A stretch of DNA of 64,000 nucleotides from Ensifer aridi (lineage in GTDB: Bacteria; Pseudomonadota; Alphaproteobacteria; Rhizobiales; Rhizobiaceae): assembly GCF_002078505.1 (NCBI RefSeq), contig NZ_LUAV01000018.1, positions 14,195 through 78,194 on the forward strand, in the 5' to 3' direction. A model generated the notes under the pieces. It was not told the DNA's origin, did no database searches, and was given only the letters and a program-made list of their open reading frames with translations. Both the position numbers and the translations under genes were made by a program. This document shows positions 17,650 through 26,485 of this stretch, one piece after another. The first letter of the stretch is position 1, and every line of letters starts with the position of its first letter.

Positions 17650-18034
17650 AGGGATCCCTCAAGCAAGACGACAAGCCGAACGTTAGCATATAGGCAATAA
17701 GCAACCTATAGGTCGCCTCTCCAGTGTTGGCGGCCCCTTCGAGAGTCAGGGCGATGCACGCACAGGACACGTGCAGTCAGCATTGTGCGGCGACTGTGGG
17801 TCAATAGCGGCGACCTGGCCAGAGCGCCGTTCGTATCGATGTAGATGATAATCGCCGAAGGCTGAACGCCTCGGAAGGCAGCGGCTCCCGTTGGCGTGTC
17901 ACGGAGTCTATGCCACTTATTCCCACCTGCTGTTGGCCGCTCGCAAACGGATCAGATCGTCGGCATTTGAGCAAACGGGTGTTCGGTTGAAGGTTCGCAA
18001 CGGCCTGAATCGGGCCATTCACGCGCCTGCTTTC

Positions 18035-18075
18035 GATGACCGCAACGGGTCGATCTTTCCGGTTCGATCCGTCGC
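18035..18075 (+). repeat. Dispersed intergenic element, copy A
   Basis: Contains GACCGCAACGGGTCGA, then TTTCCGGTTCGATCCGTCGC. Closely related sequences occur at 38662-38700, and more loosely at 54801-54845 and 60459-60500, always outside genes. Confidence 0.5.
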
Positions 18076-18113
18076 AAAAAGGTCGGGCCTTGACCTTGAG
18101 CGGGACCAGCGAG

Positions 18114-18140
18114 GGCGGCGCTTCAATGAGAAGCGCCGCC
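18114..18140. repeat. Perfect 11-base-pair stem-loop beside the recombinase remnant
   Basis: GGCGGCGCTTC and GAAGCGCCGCC flank a 5-base loop, AATGA. It lies 22 bases beyond the recombinase stop. There is no T-run, so it may be a recombination-site remnant or a transcript-stabilising hairpin rather than a terminator. Confidence 0.5.
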
Positions 18141-18162
18141 ATGAGCACTACAATTCAACTTG

Positions 18163-18617
18163 CTAAGAAATGGCCAGGGCGTCGTCCACCTCGATCCCGA
18201 GGTATTGTACGGTGCTCTCCAGCTTTTTGTGGCCGAGCAAGAGCTGGACGGCGCGCAGGTTGCCGGTCTTCTTGTAAATGTGGGCCGCCTTCGTCCGCCT
18301 CATCGAGTGTGTGCCGTAGCGTTTGGTATCAAGCCCGATGCTCGACACCCACCTTTCGACGACCCTGCTATATCGCCGCGTCGACAGATGCGGCAATGCG
18401 TGCACGCGGCTTGGAAACAGGTAATCCCGTTCACCGAGCCTGCGACTTCCAATCCATGCAGCGACAGCCTCCCGCGTTTGATCGGTGAGTTCGAATTGCA
18501 CGGGTCGGCTGGTCTTCTTCTGAATGATGATCGCCCAACCGAGATCGCGACCAGATCACAAGCTCGCAATTTGCTGTCGATCGCGAGATTGAACAGCGCC
18601 AGGTCGGCGAGGGATTA
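18163..18617 (-). pseudogene. Tyrosine recombinase (phage-type integrase), C-terminal part with internal deletion
   Basis: The catalytic half is visible in two frames. One has LADLALFNLAIDSKLRACDLVAI with the first active-site arginine. The other has IIIQKKTSRPVQFELTDQTREA and continues through YGTHSMRRTKAAHIYKK (HxxR) and LLGHKKLESTVQYLGIEVDDAL (His and nucleophile Tyr). At about 18520-18530 some 20 residues and the frame are lost between the pieces. The N-terminal core-binding domain is not found upstream. It is probably a dead remnant of a mobile element, and it lies next to the chimeric genes at 16859-17649. Confidence 0.8.
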
Positions 18618-18765
18618 AGCTCACAAGGGATTAACGCAAAACCCGTTACAGAAGATCGCATAATGTCGTCTGGAAGCGATTTTGCACGGCACCAGTAGGC
18701 TGCTAAATTCCAGCGAGCCGATCTAGGACCTCGTGCGGTCCCGATGCCGAATAACGGAGGCCAGC

Positions 18766-19272
18766 ATGTCGGATCACCCTCATCACCACGGTCATGACCA
18801 CCATCACGCAGAGGACCGGTGGAAACATAACGGCGTTCGCGTCATCAAGGGGGACCAACTCGATGACAATACGGCCCAGACTCCCGGCATGTATCGGCAG
18901 GCGGCCATCAATCATGCGCGTGTCGGCGCCCAGAGGATCTGGGCCGGCACCGTGTCGATCGAGCCCAATGCCAAGACCGGCGTGCATCACCATGGTCTGC
19001 TCGAAAGCGTAATCTTTGTCGTTCGCGGCAAGGCGCGCATGCGTTGGGGCGACAGGCTCGAATACGTCGCGGAAGCCGGCCCAGGCGACTTCATCTACGT
19101 ACCACCCTTTGTGCCACACCAGGAAATCAATGCCGATCCCGACAACGTGCTCGAATGCGTGCTGGTGCGGTCCGACAACGAGGCGGTGGTGGTGAATATC
19201 ACCGATGTCGATCCGGTGGAAAAGCCGGAGGAAGTCTATTGGGTCGATCCAATCCACAGACATCCAGGCTGA
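18766..19272 (+). CDS. Cupin-domain protein with histidine-rich N terminus
   Basis: ATG 18766 follows GGAGG (18756-18760). The 168-residue protein opens with a histidine-rich stretch (HPHHHGHDHHHAED) and then a single cupin barrel. The metal-site motif is KTGVHHHGLLESVIFVVRG, the second motif GDFIYVPPFVPHQEIN. The two histidines plus glutamate of motif 1 and the histidine of motif 2 are kept, so a bound metal is likely. The function is unknown; similar proteins are annotated only as cupins. The gene stands alone, converging with the LacI regulator at 19461-20492. Confidence 0.85.
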   Translation: MSDHPHHHGHDHHHAEDRWKHNGVRVIKGDQLDDNTAQTPGMYRQAAINHARVGAQRIWAGTVSIEPNAKTGVHHHGLLESVIFVVRGKARMRWGDRLEYVAEAGPGDFIYVPPFVPHQEINADPDNVLECVLVRSDNEAVVVNITDVDPVEKPEEVYWVDPIHRHPG

Positions 19273-19460
19273 CCGTTTGGGAGCCTCTGTTTCGTTCGGC
19301 GGGACGGGCTGTCCCGTTTGCGGCACGGACTTCGCTTCACGTTGCCTCACAGTGCGCGTGTCGGAAAACGCTATGGAAGTCAACCGGTTGCGCCATGCCC
19401 AGCGTTCCCGCAAATCAGGTGGCTAGCTAAGCTAGTTGTCGGATATAGAGCGGGCGACCA

Positions 19461-20492
19461 TCACTCCGGCGGTTTTACAGAGCACACAGATGTACGGTCG
19501 ACAAGTTTGCACGAGATGACACGACGACTCGCGCGCACCTTTTCTTCGGCAATGACGCTGTTCAGCCACTCGGCGCCTTGGAAACCGAGATCATAGTACG
19601 GCAATGCCGCGGTGGTCAGTTCGGGCTTCAGCGCCAATGATACGGTTCTGAAATCGTCAAAGCCAACAATGCTGACGTCCTGCGGGATTCTTAGTCCCAA
19701 CGTCAAAGCCGCAATATAGATCTGAATCGCCATTTCATCATTGCCGCTCATGATCGCAGTTGGGCGATCCTTTTGCTGCAACATTTCGGTCGCTGCCGCA
19801 AACACATAATTCTCTTCTGCTCCGACCGGTCCTTCCATCCCAAGACGAATGGAGAGGTCGCTCTCCGCGAGGCCGAATTCCTTCACAGTGCGGCGGAAGG
19901 CATCGAGACGCAGTTCAGCGCCAAGCAGAATCGGGTTGAGCCTGATATAGCCGATCCTTCGATGTCCCCGTTCGAGCAAATATCGGGTGAGGTCCCGGGC
20001 GCCCTGGAAGTCGTCAGGCTCGATGGATGGCAAGAGCTCGCTCGTCTGCGGCCGGCAGTTGATCATTACTGTCGGTATGCTCACATCTCCGGCCTCGGGA
20101 TCCACAACGCGGTGGTACATCGTCACGTAGAGTACCCCGTCGATACGGTGGGACTGGAACATTTTCCAGATTTCCGCCTCACGTTCGGGTAACCCGCCGG
20201 TGTTTGCCATCAGGATGCTTTTTCCATGCGTATTGGCCCAATCCTGGATTCCGCGCACGATATCGACCGAATACGGAGTCGTGGAAACATAGTCGGTGAT
20301 GATCCCGAACGTGTTGGAGCGGCTTGAGCGTATTTGGCGCGCGGCCATGTTGGGAATGTAGCCGAGATCACGAATGGCCTTTTCCACTCTTTCTCGCGTG
20401 TCCTCGGTCACATGCGGTTCGCCGTTGATCACCCGGGACACGGTCTTGTTCGATACCCCGGCCGCTTTAGCGACACTGACGATGCTGACCAT
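19461..20492 (-). CDS. LacI family repressor of fructan cluster 1
   Basis: ATG 20492 starts MVSIVSVAKAAGVSNKTVSRVINGEPHVTE, the canonical LacI helix-turn-helix, with AAGGATT as ribosome site; the longer frame upstream is not needed. The product is 343 residues. The hinge is PNMAARQIRSSRSNTFGII and the periplasmic-binding-like effector domain includes TAIMSGNDEMAIQIYIAA and VSIVGFDDF. It is divergent from the binding-protein operon at 20659. Three copies of a 14-base operator-like sequence lie between them. The expected inducer is a fructose oligosaccharide or its breakdown product. Confidence 0.93.
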   Translation of the reverse strand: MVSIVSVAKAAGVSNKTVSRVINGEPHVTEDTRERVEKAIRDLGYIPNMAARQIRSSRSNTFGIITDYVSTTPYSVDIVRGIQDWANTHGKSILMANTGGLPEREAEIWKMFQSHRIDGVLYVTMYHRVVDPEAGDVSIPTVMINCRPQTSELLPSIEPDDFQGARDLTRYLLERGHRRIGYIRLNPILLGAELRLDAFRRTVKEFGLAESDLSIRLGMEGPVGAEENYVFAAATEMLQQKDRPTAIMSGNDEMAIQIYIAALTLGLRIPQDVSIVGFDDFRTVSLALKPELTTAALPYYDLGFQGAEWLNSVIAEEKVRASRRVISCKLVDRTSVCSVKPPE

Positions 20493-20534
20493 GCAGTAAT
20501 CCTTTCTCTCTGAAGCAGTTGTACACCAAGGGAA

Positions 20535-20591
20535 TGACAACGTCGACATTTTTGATGACAACGTCGACAACTCGCGTTGACAACGTCGTCA
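20535..20591 (+). promoter_or_regulatory. Triple operator array for the LacI regulator
   Basis: TGACAACGTCGACA occurs at 20535-20548 and 20556-20569, and TGACAACGTCGTCA at 20578-20591. Each is a near-palindrome with the central CG typical of LacI-family sites. The starts are 21 and 22 bases apart, about two helical turns, so all three face the same side of the DNA. They lie between the regulator and the binding-protein gene. Confidence 0.75.
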
Positions 20592-20658
20592 TGGCGAGAT
20601 TATGCTTCCCTTCATCGGAGGCTGGAGTGAGAGCCTCGCTCAAAGACAGGAGGATCTC

Positions 20659-21918
20659 ATGAAGAATTTGCTTTCAGCCAGCGCGCTTGCGCTCATCTTC
20701 ATGGTGGCGCCGGCGAATGCCGAAACCATCAATATCCTGGTCGAAGGCGGCGGCGAGATGCTGCAGAAGGCCGTGGCCGAGAAGTTCACCGCTGAGACCG
20801 GCGTCGAGGTGAAGTTCACGGTCGTTCCCTACCAGGGCGTATTCGACAAGTTCTCGGCCGAGATAGCCTCCGGTTCATCGGCGTTCGATGTTGTTACGAT
20901 CGATGTTGTCTGGAATGCCAAATTCGCGGGCCATGTCGAGGATCTCTCACCGCTTTTCACCGACGCGGTTCGCAAGGATCTGCCACCAGCTTTGCTTGCC
21001 GACGCACAGGTTGGAGGCAAAATGATCGGAATGCCCGCCTGGGCGAATGCGGAGATCGTTTTCTATCGCAAGGACCTCTTCAGCAAACCGGAGGAGCAGA
21101 AGGCGTTCCAGGAAAAGTATGGCTATCCCCTTGCTCCGCCGAAGACCTGGCAACAATGGCGCGACATGGCAAAGTTCTTCACCCGCGACACGGACGGCGA
21201 CGGCAAAACCGACTTCTGGGGCACCGACACCATCGGCACCTTTTCCGAAGAGTGGATGGCGCATGTGCTTCAGGCGGGCTCGCCCGGTGTGATCCTCGAC
21301 AAGGATGGCAAAGTTATCATCGATAACGAAGCGCATAAGAAGGCGCTCGAATTCTACATCGCCCCGCACTGCACCGATCATTCGGTGCCGGAGAATGTGA
21401 ATGAGATCGGTTGGGGCGAGGCTCAGAACCTGTTCTATCAAGGCAAGACGGCCATGATGAAATTCTGGGCCCACGCCTACAAGATGACGCCTGCGGATTC
21501 CAAGGTCAGCGGCAAGGTCGGCGTTGCACCGATGCTGGCGGGCGAGGCCGGAATCGCCGCCATTCCGGGGCCCTGGTACAATGTTGTTCCTTCGACGTCG
21601 CAGCACAAGGACGCAGCCAAGAAATTCATAGCCTTTGCGATCGCCAACAATGCATTGGGCATCGAAGCGCCGCTCGGCCTTGCCGCGACGGACTCCGCCT
21701 ATCGCAGCTATTCCGGCAAGCCGGGATATGAGCATTTCACGCCGCTGCTTGAGACGTTGAGTGCGCCGGCGACCCAAGGGCGGCCGATGAATGAGAAATA
21801 TCAGGAAATCGTCGATGAAGCTGTCCTTCCCGCCGTGCAGCAGGCCCTGGCCTGTAAGGCGGATGTCGGCAAGGTCCTGACGGATGCCAAGGAAACGATC
21901 GAGGACATCCTCAACTAA
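20659..21918 (+). CDS. ABC sugar-binding protein, family 1 (fructan cluster 1)
   Basis: ATG 20659 follows AGGAGG (20648-20653). The signal peptide is MKNLLSASALALIFMVAPANA, with cleavage near residue 21. The mature protein of about 398 residues is an SBP_bac_1 type: INILVEGGGEMLQKAVAEKF, DVVTIDVVWNAKFAGHVEDL, and a DTDGDGKTDFWG segment that could bind calcium. It captures a sugar or oligosaccharide in the periplasm for the permeases that follow. Its position upstream of GH91 and GH32 enzymes argues for a fructose-containing ligand such as inulo-oligosaccharide or difructose anhydride. Confidence 0.92.
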   Translation: MKNLLSASALALIFMVAPANAETINILVEGGGEMLQKAVAEKFTAETGVEVKFTVVPYQGVFDKFSAEIASGSSAFDVVTIDVVWNAKFAGHVEDLSPLFTDAVRKDLPPALLADAQVGGKMIGMPAWANAEIVFYRKDLFSKPEEQKAFQEKYGYPLAPPKTWQQWRDMAKFFTRDTDGDGKTDFWGTDTIGTFSEEWMAHVLQAGSPGVILDKDGKVIIDNEAHKKALEFYIAPHCTDHSVPENVNEIGWGEAQNLFYQGKTAMMKFWAHAYKMTPADSKVSGKVGVAPMLAGEAGIAAIPGPWYNVVPSTSQHKDAAKKFIAFAIANNALGIEAPLGLAATDSAYRSYSGKPGYEHFTPLLETLSAPATQGRPMNEKYQEIVDEAVLPAVQQALACKADVGKVLTDAKETIEDILN

Positions 21919-21971
21919 CTCTACATCAGAGGAGAAAATTCTCTGCCTATCATCAGCTTTCGGAGACAGCC

Positions 21972-22853
21972 ATGTCGGGTGAAGACCGATTTGTGCTCTG
22001 CATGCTTGCGCCGGCGCTCGCCATCCTAGGCCTGCTGGTCGCATACCCGGTGGGGCTCCTGGTGTTTGATTCCTTTTTCAAGGTAGACACCATCACCCCC
22101 CAAATAAGGGAGTGGGTCGGGCTCAAGAACTATATCGACGCGCTAACCTCCAAGCGCGTCGCCGAAAGCGCGTTGAGAACGATTCAATATTCGGTCTTTG
22201 CGCTGTTCTTCGAGTTTACCTTCGGCTTCTGCGCCGCTCTCTTGTTTTCGGCACTTCCTGGCAGATCGCGCTGGCATCGCACGGTCTTCACGCTGCCGCT
22301 GATGGTGCCGCCGATCGTCGCCGGCCTGCTGTGGCGCTTTCTGCTGGTCGGCAACATTGGCATTCTCAATTATGGGCTCGTCCAACTGGGTATTATCAGA
22401 GGCCCCGATGCGATCGCCTGGCTCTCCGACGAGGACATCGTCATCTATTCCGTTTCCTTCGCCGATATCTGGCTGACGACCTCCTTTGTCGCGCTCGTGT
22501 CCTACGCCGGATTGACGAACATTCCGAAAGACTTGCTCGAAGCTGCCCGGATTGATGGCGCGAATGCGTTCAAGCGGTTTTGGCACGTCACCTTGCCGCT
22601 GATGCGTCCGGTTATCGCCGTCATTGTCATCGTCCGCGCTGTAGATGCGGCCAAGACCTTCGACCTCATCTGGATACAGACGCAAGGCGGCCCCAATCAC
22701 GCATCGGAAGTGTTCTCGATGAACATCTATCAGCGCATGGTTCGGTTCGGCGATCTTGGCGAGGCATCGGCATCCGGGACCCTGTTCCTGATCGTCATGA
22801 TGCTTCTCGCCGCCGCGGCATATTGGAAGATATGGAGGCCGGCTCATGCGTAG
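21972..22853 (+). CDS. ABC sugar permease, MalF type (cluster 1)
   Basis: A 293-residue membrane protein with six predicted helices (for example LCMLAPALAILGLLVAYPVGLLVF at the start). The EAA loop is DLLEAARIDGANAFKRFWHVTLPLMRP. The QGGPNHASEVFSMNIYQRMV segment is typical of MalF/UgpA proteins. It pairs with the next gene, whose ATG overlaps its end by eight bases. Confidence 0.95.
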   Translation: MSGEDRFVLCMLAPALAILGLLVAYPVGLLVFDSFFKVDTITPQIREWVGLKNYIDALTSKRVAESALRTIQYSVFALFFEFTFGFCAALLFSALPGRSRWHRTVFTLPLMVPPIVAGLLWRFLLVGNIGILNYGLVQLGIIRGPDAIAWLSDEDIVIYSVSFADIWLTTSFVALVSYAGLTNIPKDLLEAARIDGANAFKRFWHVTLPLMRPVIAVIVIVRAVDAAKTFDLIWIQTQGGPNHASEVFSMNIYQRMVRFGDLGEASASGTLFLIVMMLLAAAAYWKIWRPAHA

Positions 22854-23682
22854 GGCACGCCGCTTCAATATCAATGGCATCCTGGTCAACGCGGCGGCCC
22901 TCGTGCTCGTTCTGTCCTATGCGCTGCCATACGTCTACCTGCTCATGACCTCGATCAAGCCGGCGGCGGATGTCCAGCAGATTCCGCCGAGCTTCCTGCC
23001 TGCAGTGGTCTCGCTCGAAAACTTTCGCGAAGTGCTGCAATCGTCGGCTCTGCCGAAGGCGTTCGCCAGCTCGCTCGCGGTGGCGGTGCTGACAACAGTG
23101 CTCTCGCTGGCGGTGGCGGTCCCCGCAGCCTACGTCGCAACGCAGTACCGGCGTAGGATCACCACCCTGTTCCTGCTGTTTGCGCTGGTCACGCGTATGG
23201 TGCCGTCGGTGTCTCTGGGTGTGCCGCTGTTCCAGCTTTTAAAGTCTCTGGGCCTGCTCGACACGATCCCGGGCCTGGTTCTCGCCCACACCTCGGCTGC
23301 CGTCCCGCTGGCGCTGTTGCTCATGTCCGCCTTCTTCGAAGGCGTGCCGAAGGAACTCGAAGAAGCAGCACGCATGGATGGCTGCACACGTTTCCAGGCA
23401 TTCCGGAAGATTATCCTTCCCGTCATGATTGGTGGGATCGCAGTGACTGCGCTCTTCACCTTCATCACGAGTTGGAACGAGTTCCTCTACGCGTTGCTGC
23501 TGACATCGGAGGCTACGAAAACGGCACCGATCGTCATCGCCGAATACAACTCAGTCTACGGGCTTGCCTGGGGAGCGATGACCGCAGCCGCGGTGCTCTA
23601 TTCGCTTCCCGTGATCGTCGTAACGCTCGCACTTCAAAAACAGATCGTCGGCGGCCTGACATTCGGCGCTGTAAAGGGATGA
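22846..23682 (+). CDS. ABC sugar permease, MalG type (cluster 1)
   Basis: A 278-residue inner-membrane protein. It has an N-terminal helix (AAALVLVLSYALPYVYLLMTSIKP), the EAA loop (ELEEAARMDGCTRFQAFRKIILP) and the family ending KQIVGGLTFGAVKG. Overlap with the preceding gene implies translational coupling. The ATPase follows 13 bases later. Confidence 0.95.
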   Translation: MRRARRFNINGILVNAAALVLVLSYALPYVYLLMTSIKPAADVQQIPPSFLPAVVSLENFREVLQSSALPKAFASSLAVAVLTTVLSLAVAVPAAYVATQYRRRITTLFLLFALVTRMVPSVSLGVPLFQLLKSLGLLDTIPGLVLAHTSAAVPLALLLMSAFFEGVPKELEEAARMDGCTRFQAFRKIILPVMIGGIAVTALFTFITSWNEFLYALLLTSEATKTAPIVIAEYNSVYGLAWGAMTAAAVLYSLPVIVVTLALQKQIVGGLTFGAVKG

Positions 23683-23695
23683 GGGAGGCAGAAGC

Positions 23696-24838
23696 ATGTC
23701 CGCCATAGAGCTGCGCAATATCAACAAGGTCTACGGAAACAGCTTTCACGCTCTGCGCGATCTGAGCTTCGACATCAGGGATGGCGAGTTCATGGTTTTC
23801 GTCGGTCCGTCAGGATGTGGAAAGTCTACGGCGCTCAGGATGATCGCTGGCCTGGAGAGCATTACTAGCGGTGAACTCAGGATCGGTGGCAGGTTAGTTA
23901 ACGATGTCGATCCCAAGGATCGCGACATCGCCATGGTGTTCCAGTCCTACGCGCTTTATCCCCACAAGACAGTGCGCGAAAATATCGCCTTTCCCCTGCA
24001 GATGGCCGGGCTGCCGAAGACCGAAATTGCCAACCGCGTAGACGAAGCCGCGCGCACCCTCGAATTGACGACTTTGCTCGACCACAGGCCGGCACTCCTT
24101 TCCGGAGGCCAGCGTCAGCGTGTCGCCATGGGACGAGCGATCGTCCGCAAACCAGCGGCCTTCCTGATGGATGAACCGTTGTCGAACCTCGATGCCAAGC
24201 TGCGCGTGCAGATGCGCGCCGAGATCGCCAGCCTCCAAAGAAAACTGAATGTCACTACGATTTACGTGACACACGACCAGGTCGAGGCGATGACGATGGG
24301 TGACCGCGTAGTTGTCATGAAAGGCGGCGTGCTGCAGCAAGTCGACACACCGCAAAACCTGTACAATCGCCCTGACAATGTCTTTGTCGCCGCCTTTATC
24401 GGATCGCCCTCGATGAACTTGTACGAGGCCGTTCTGAATGGAAGGACCCTGACCCTGGGCAGCAACAGTTTCGAAATCCCTGACCGGGTCTTCGAATATC
24501 GCCCCTCGCTCAACGGGGCGTCCAACCGTCAGGTCATTATCGGTATCCGGCCCGAGCACATGAACGACGCCGCAATCCGGCCTTCTTCGGCCGAGATCTC
24601 GGCCCCGGTCACTCTTGTTGAGGCGCTAGGTTCTGAATCCATGGTGCATCTGAATATCGACGCATCTTGGGTGGATGCCGGCGACCCGGACGCCGTCGCC
24701 GACATCGGCGACGAAAAAGCTGCTGTAGCCCGTTTTTCTCCGAAGAGCACAGCACGCGCAGGTGACATCGCGCGCGTCGCTGTCGATGCCGAAGAACTTC
24801 ACTTCTTTGAACCGGACACCCGCACCAGCATCTGGTGA
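23696..24838 (+). CDS. ABC sugar importer ATPase, MalK/UgpC type (cluster 1)
   Basis: 380 residues. Walker A is VGPSGCGKST (about 38-47), Q-loop MVFQSYALYPHKTV, signature LSGGQRQRVAMGRAI, Walker B FLMDEPLSNLDAKLR and switch VTHDQVEAM. The C-terminal TOBE/OB domain of about 130 residues (IGIRPEHMNDAAI) is the regulatory part seen in MalK. It energises the two cluster 1 permeases. The last residues lie 25 bases before a small frame (24864-24920) and then the AT-rich GH91 gene. Confidence 0.95.
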   Translation: MSAIELRNINKVYGNSFHALRDLSFDIRDGEFMVFVGPSGCGKSTALRMIAGLESITSGELRIGGRLVNDVDPKDRDIAMVFQSYALYPHKTVRENIAFPLQMAGLPKTEIANRVDEAARTLELTTLLDHRPALLSGGQRQRVAMGRAIVRKPAAFLMDEPLSNLDAKLRVQMRAEIASLQRKLNVTTIYVTHDQVEAMTMGDRVVVMKGGVLQQVDTPQNLYNRPDNVFVAAFIGSPSMNLYEAVLNGRTLTLGSNSFEIPDRVFEYRPSLNGASNRQVIIGIRPEHMNDAAIRPSSAEISAPVTLVEALGSESMVHLNIDASWVDAGDPDAVADIGDEKAAVARFSPKSTARAGDIARVAVDAEELHFFEPDTRTSIW

Positions 24839-24863
24839 TGGCATAGCCAGGAGAAAAACAAGA

Positions 24864-24920
24864 ATGACTAGCCCCTCTATCGCCACCAATCGCCTGCGAC
24901 GCCTTCGGATCTCCGGCTAG
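24864..24920 (+). pseudogene. 18-codon start fragment between the ATPase and the GH91 gene
   Basis: A well-placed AGGAG precedes ATG 24864. The frame reads MTSPSIATNRLRRLRISG and stops at 24918-24920. A good ribosome site in front of so short a frame suggests either the surviving beginning of a gene cut off when the AT-rich block was inserted, or a leader peptide. Homology cannot be judged from 18 residues. Confidence 0.35.
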
Positions 24921-25029
24921 GATCTTACTACAAAGCCAGACAGAGAGCTGGTTGAACGCATTCCCCAGTCGACTTGCAAGCAACAAGCCAATCAAGAACA
25001 TCAGTCTACTACCGCTCTGGGAGTAAGAA

Positions 25030-26424
25030 ATGTCCGAGAAGACATTAACAATGGTTAGCGAAAACTGTTATGACGTGACAAAGTATCCCGTAGGTAATCC
25101 CTATGAGGATATTGGGGCGGTCATCAATAGCATCATTGCAGATATTAAAAGCAGGCAACCTGTTTCCGATCTAAATGACGGCGGGAAACCTGGAGCAGTT
25201 ATCTATGTACCGCCGGGCGATTACCGTCTTGCCACTCAAGTCGTTATTGACGTGAGCTATCTGAAAATTGTGGGCTCTGGACACGGTTTTACGTCTTCGA
25301 GCATCCGTTTCAACACGCCCGCAAACGAGCTGGCACGCTGGCACGAAGTGTGGCCGGGCGGTAGTCGTATACTTGTGGACATTTCTCCAGAGGCCGCCGA
25401 CGGTGAGACTGCTGGAGCCGCGTTTTATGTTAAGCGCACCGGAAATCCTCGTATAAGCTCTGTGGAGTTTGCTGATTTTTGCATTGATGGTCTGCATTTC
25501 ATTGACGATGGTTCGGGGCAAAATGATGCAGAAAATACATATAAGAATGGCAAAACGGGAATCTATGTAGGCAGCGCCAATGACTCATGCCGAATAACGG
25601 GGATGGGTCTTATCTATCTGGAGCATGGAGTTATTGTTCATGATGCAGATGCGCTGGCGATAGACAACAATTTCATTGCGGAGTGCGGCAGCTGCATCGA
25701 ATTGAAGGGTATGGGGCAGGCCTCAAGAATAGCAAACAATTTTGTCGGAGCCGGTTATAAGGGACATTCCATTTATGCTGAAAATTATGGGGGCATTCTA
25801 GTATCCTCAAACAACGTATTCCCTCGAGGTGCTAGCAGTGTCTATTTTTCCGGCGTGGTGCGTTCCTCGGTCACAGGAAATAGATTCCATTCGTTTTATC
25901 CAGGAATGTTGGTTTTTGCTGCTAACTGTTGCGAAAATTTGGTTTCCTCAAATCACTTTTTGCGAGATCGCGAGCCATGGGCGCCCATGCAGAAGTACGA
26001 TAACGGCTTGGATGATCTGTTCGGACTTTTGCAAATTGACGGCAGCAACAATTCGATAATTGCGAACCACATTTCAGAAACAATAGATACTCAATATATC
26101 AAGCCTCTCGCCGTCAAGCCTGTGATAATTAATGTGGTTTCCGGTAGCGGCAATTACATAGCAAATAATCACATCGTGGCGACAACCGAAACATCGCAAA
26201 TCAATGATGCACCAAACAGTGCCTGTTTTTCAACACAAGTGGGCGCATTGCTTTCAACTAACAATGTGAAGCCGCTCGAAGTAACTACGGTACTCGTGCA
26301 AAATGTGTCCGTGCGGAATACAGTCCTGGATTCAGGGAATGACGAACAGGTTGAGATGGATAAAACAATGAATGCATTTAGGGGTACTCCAGTTCCTTGG
26401 ATAAGTGGCAAAGTTTTAATATAG
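25030..26424 (+). CDS. GH91 family enzyme: difructose-anhydride hydrolase or inulin fructotransferase
   Basis: A 464-residue right-handed parallel beta-helix protein. It matches the GH91 inulin fructotransferase pattern as I remember it: DIGAVINSIIADIKSRQP, GAVIYVPPGDYRLATQVVIDVSYL, FCIDGLHF, ITGMGLIYLEHGVIV, FIAECGSCIELKGMGQA and SFYPGML. Asp207 (in HDADAL) and Glu218 (in IAECG) are 11 residues apart, like the catalytic pair reported for this family. There is no signal peptide, unlike the secreted inulin fructotransferases of Arthrobacter and Bacillus, so an intracellular DFA-III hydrolase giving inulobiose is more likely. The gene is clearly AT-richer than its surroundings, which points to transfer. 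It lies between an importer and a GH32 gene. Confidence 0.85.
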   Translation: MSEKTLTMVSENCYDVTKYPVGNPYEDIGAVINSIIADIKSRQPVSDLNDGGKPGAVIYVPPGDYRLATQVVIDVSYLKIVGSGHGFTSSSIRFNTPANELARWHEVWPGGSRILVDISPEAADGETAGAAFYVKRTGNPRISSVEFADFCIDGLHFIDDGSGQNDAENTYKNGKTGIYVGSANDSCRITGMGLIYLEHGVIVHDADALAIDNNFIAECGSCIELKGMGQASRIANNFVGAGYKGHSIYAENYGGILVSSNNVFPRGASSVYFSGVVRSSVTGNRFHSFYPGMLVFAANCCENLVSSNHFLRDREPWAPMQKYDNGLDDLFGLLQIDGSNNSIIANHISETIDTQYIKPLAVKPVIINVVSGSGNYIANNHIVATTETSQINDAPNSACFSTQVGALLSTNNVKPLEVTTVLVQNVSVRNTVLDSGNDEQVEMDKTMNAFRGTPVPWISGKVLI

Positions 26425-26485
26425 GCCGAACGCAGACTCTCGAAATTCAGTGACTATTCCGAAAAGTCATCAATGAGATCATCGA

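Larger units (their letters stand above)
17650..18162. other. Intergenic, 513 bases, no gene recognised
   Basis: I see no supported coding region. The stretch carries a copy of a dispersed element (18035-18075) and a perfect 11-base-pair stem-loop (18114-18140), listed separately. Confidence 0.6.

Noticed and set aside
18703..19413. A 236-codon open frame on the - strand
   Set aside because: Antisense to the cupin gene at 18766-19272, which has a GGAGG site and intact cupin motifs.
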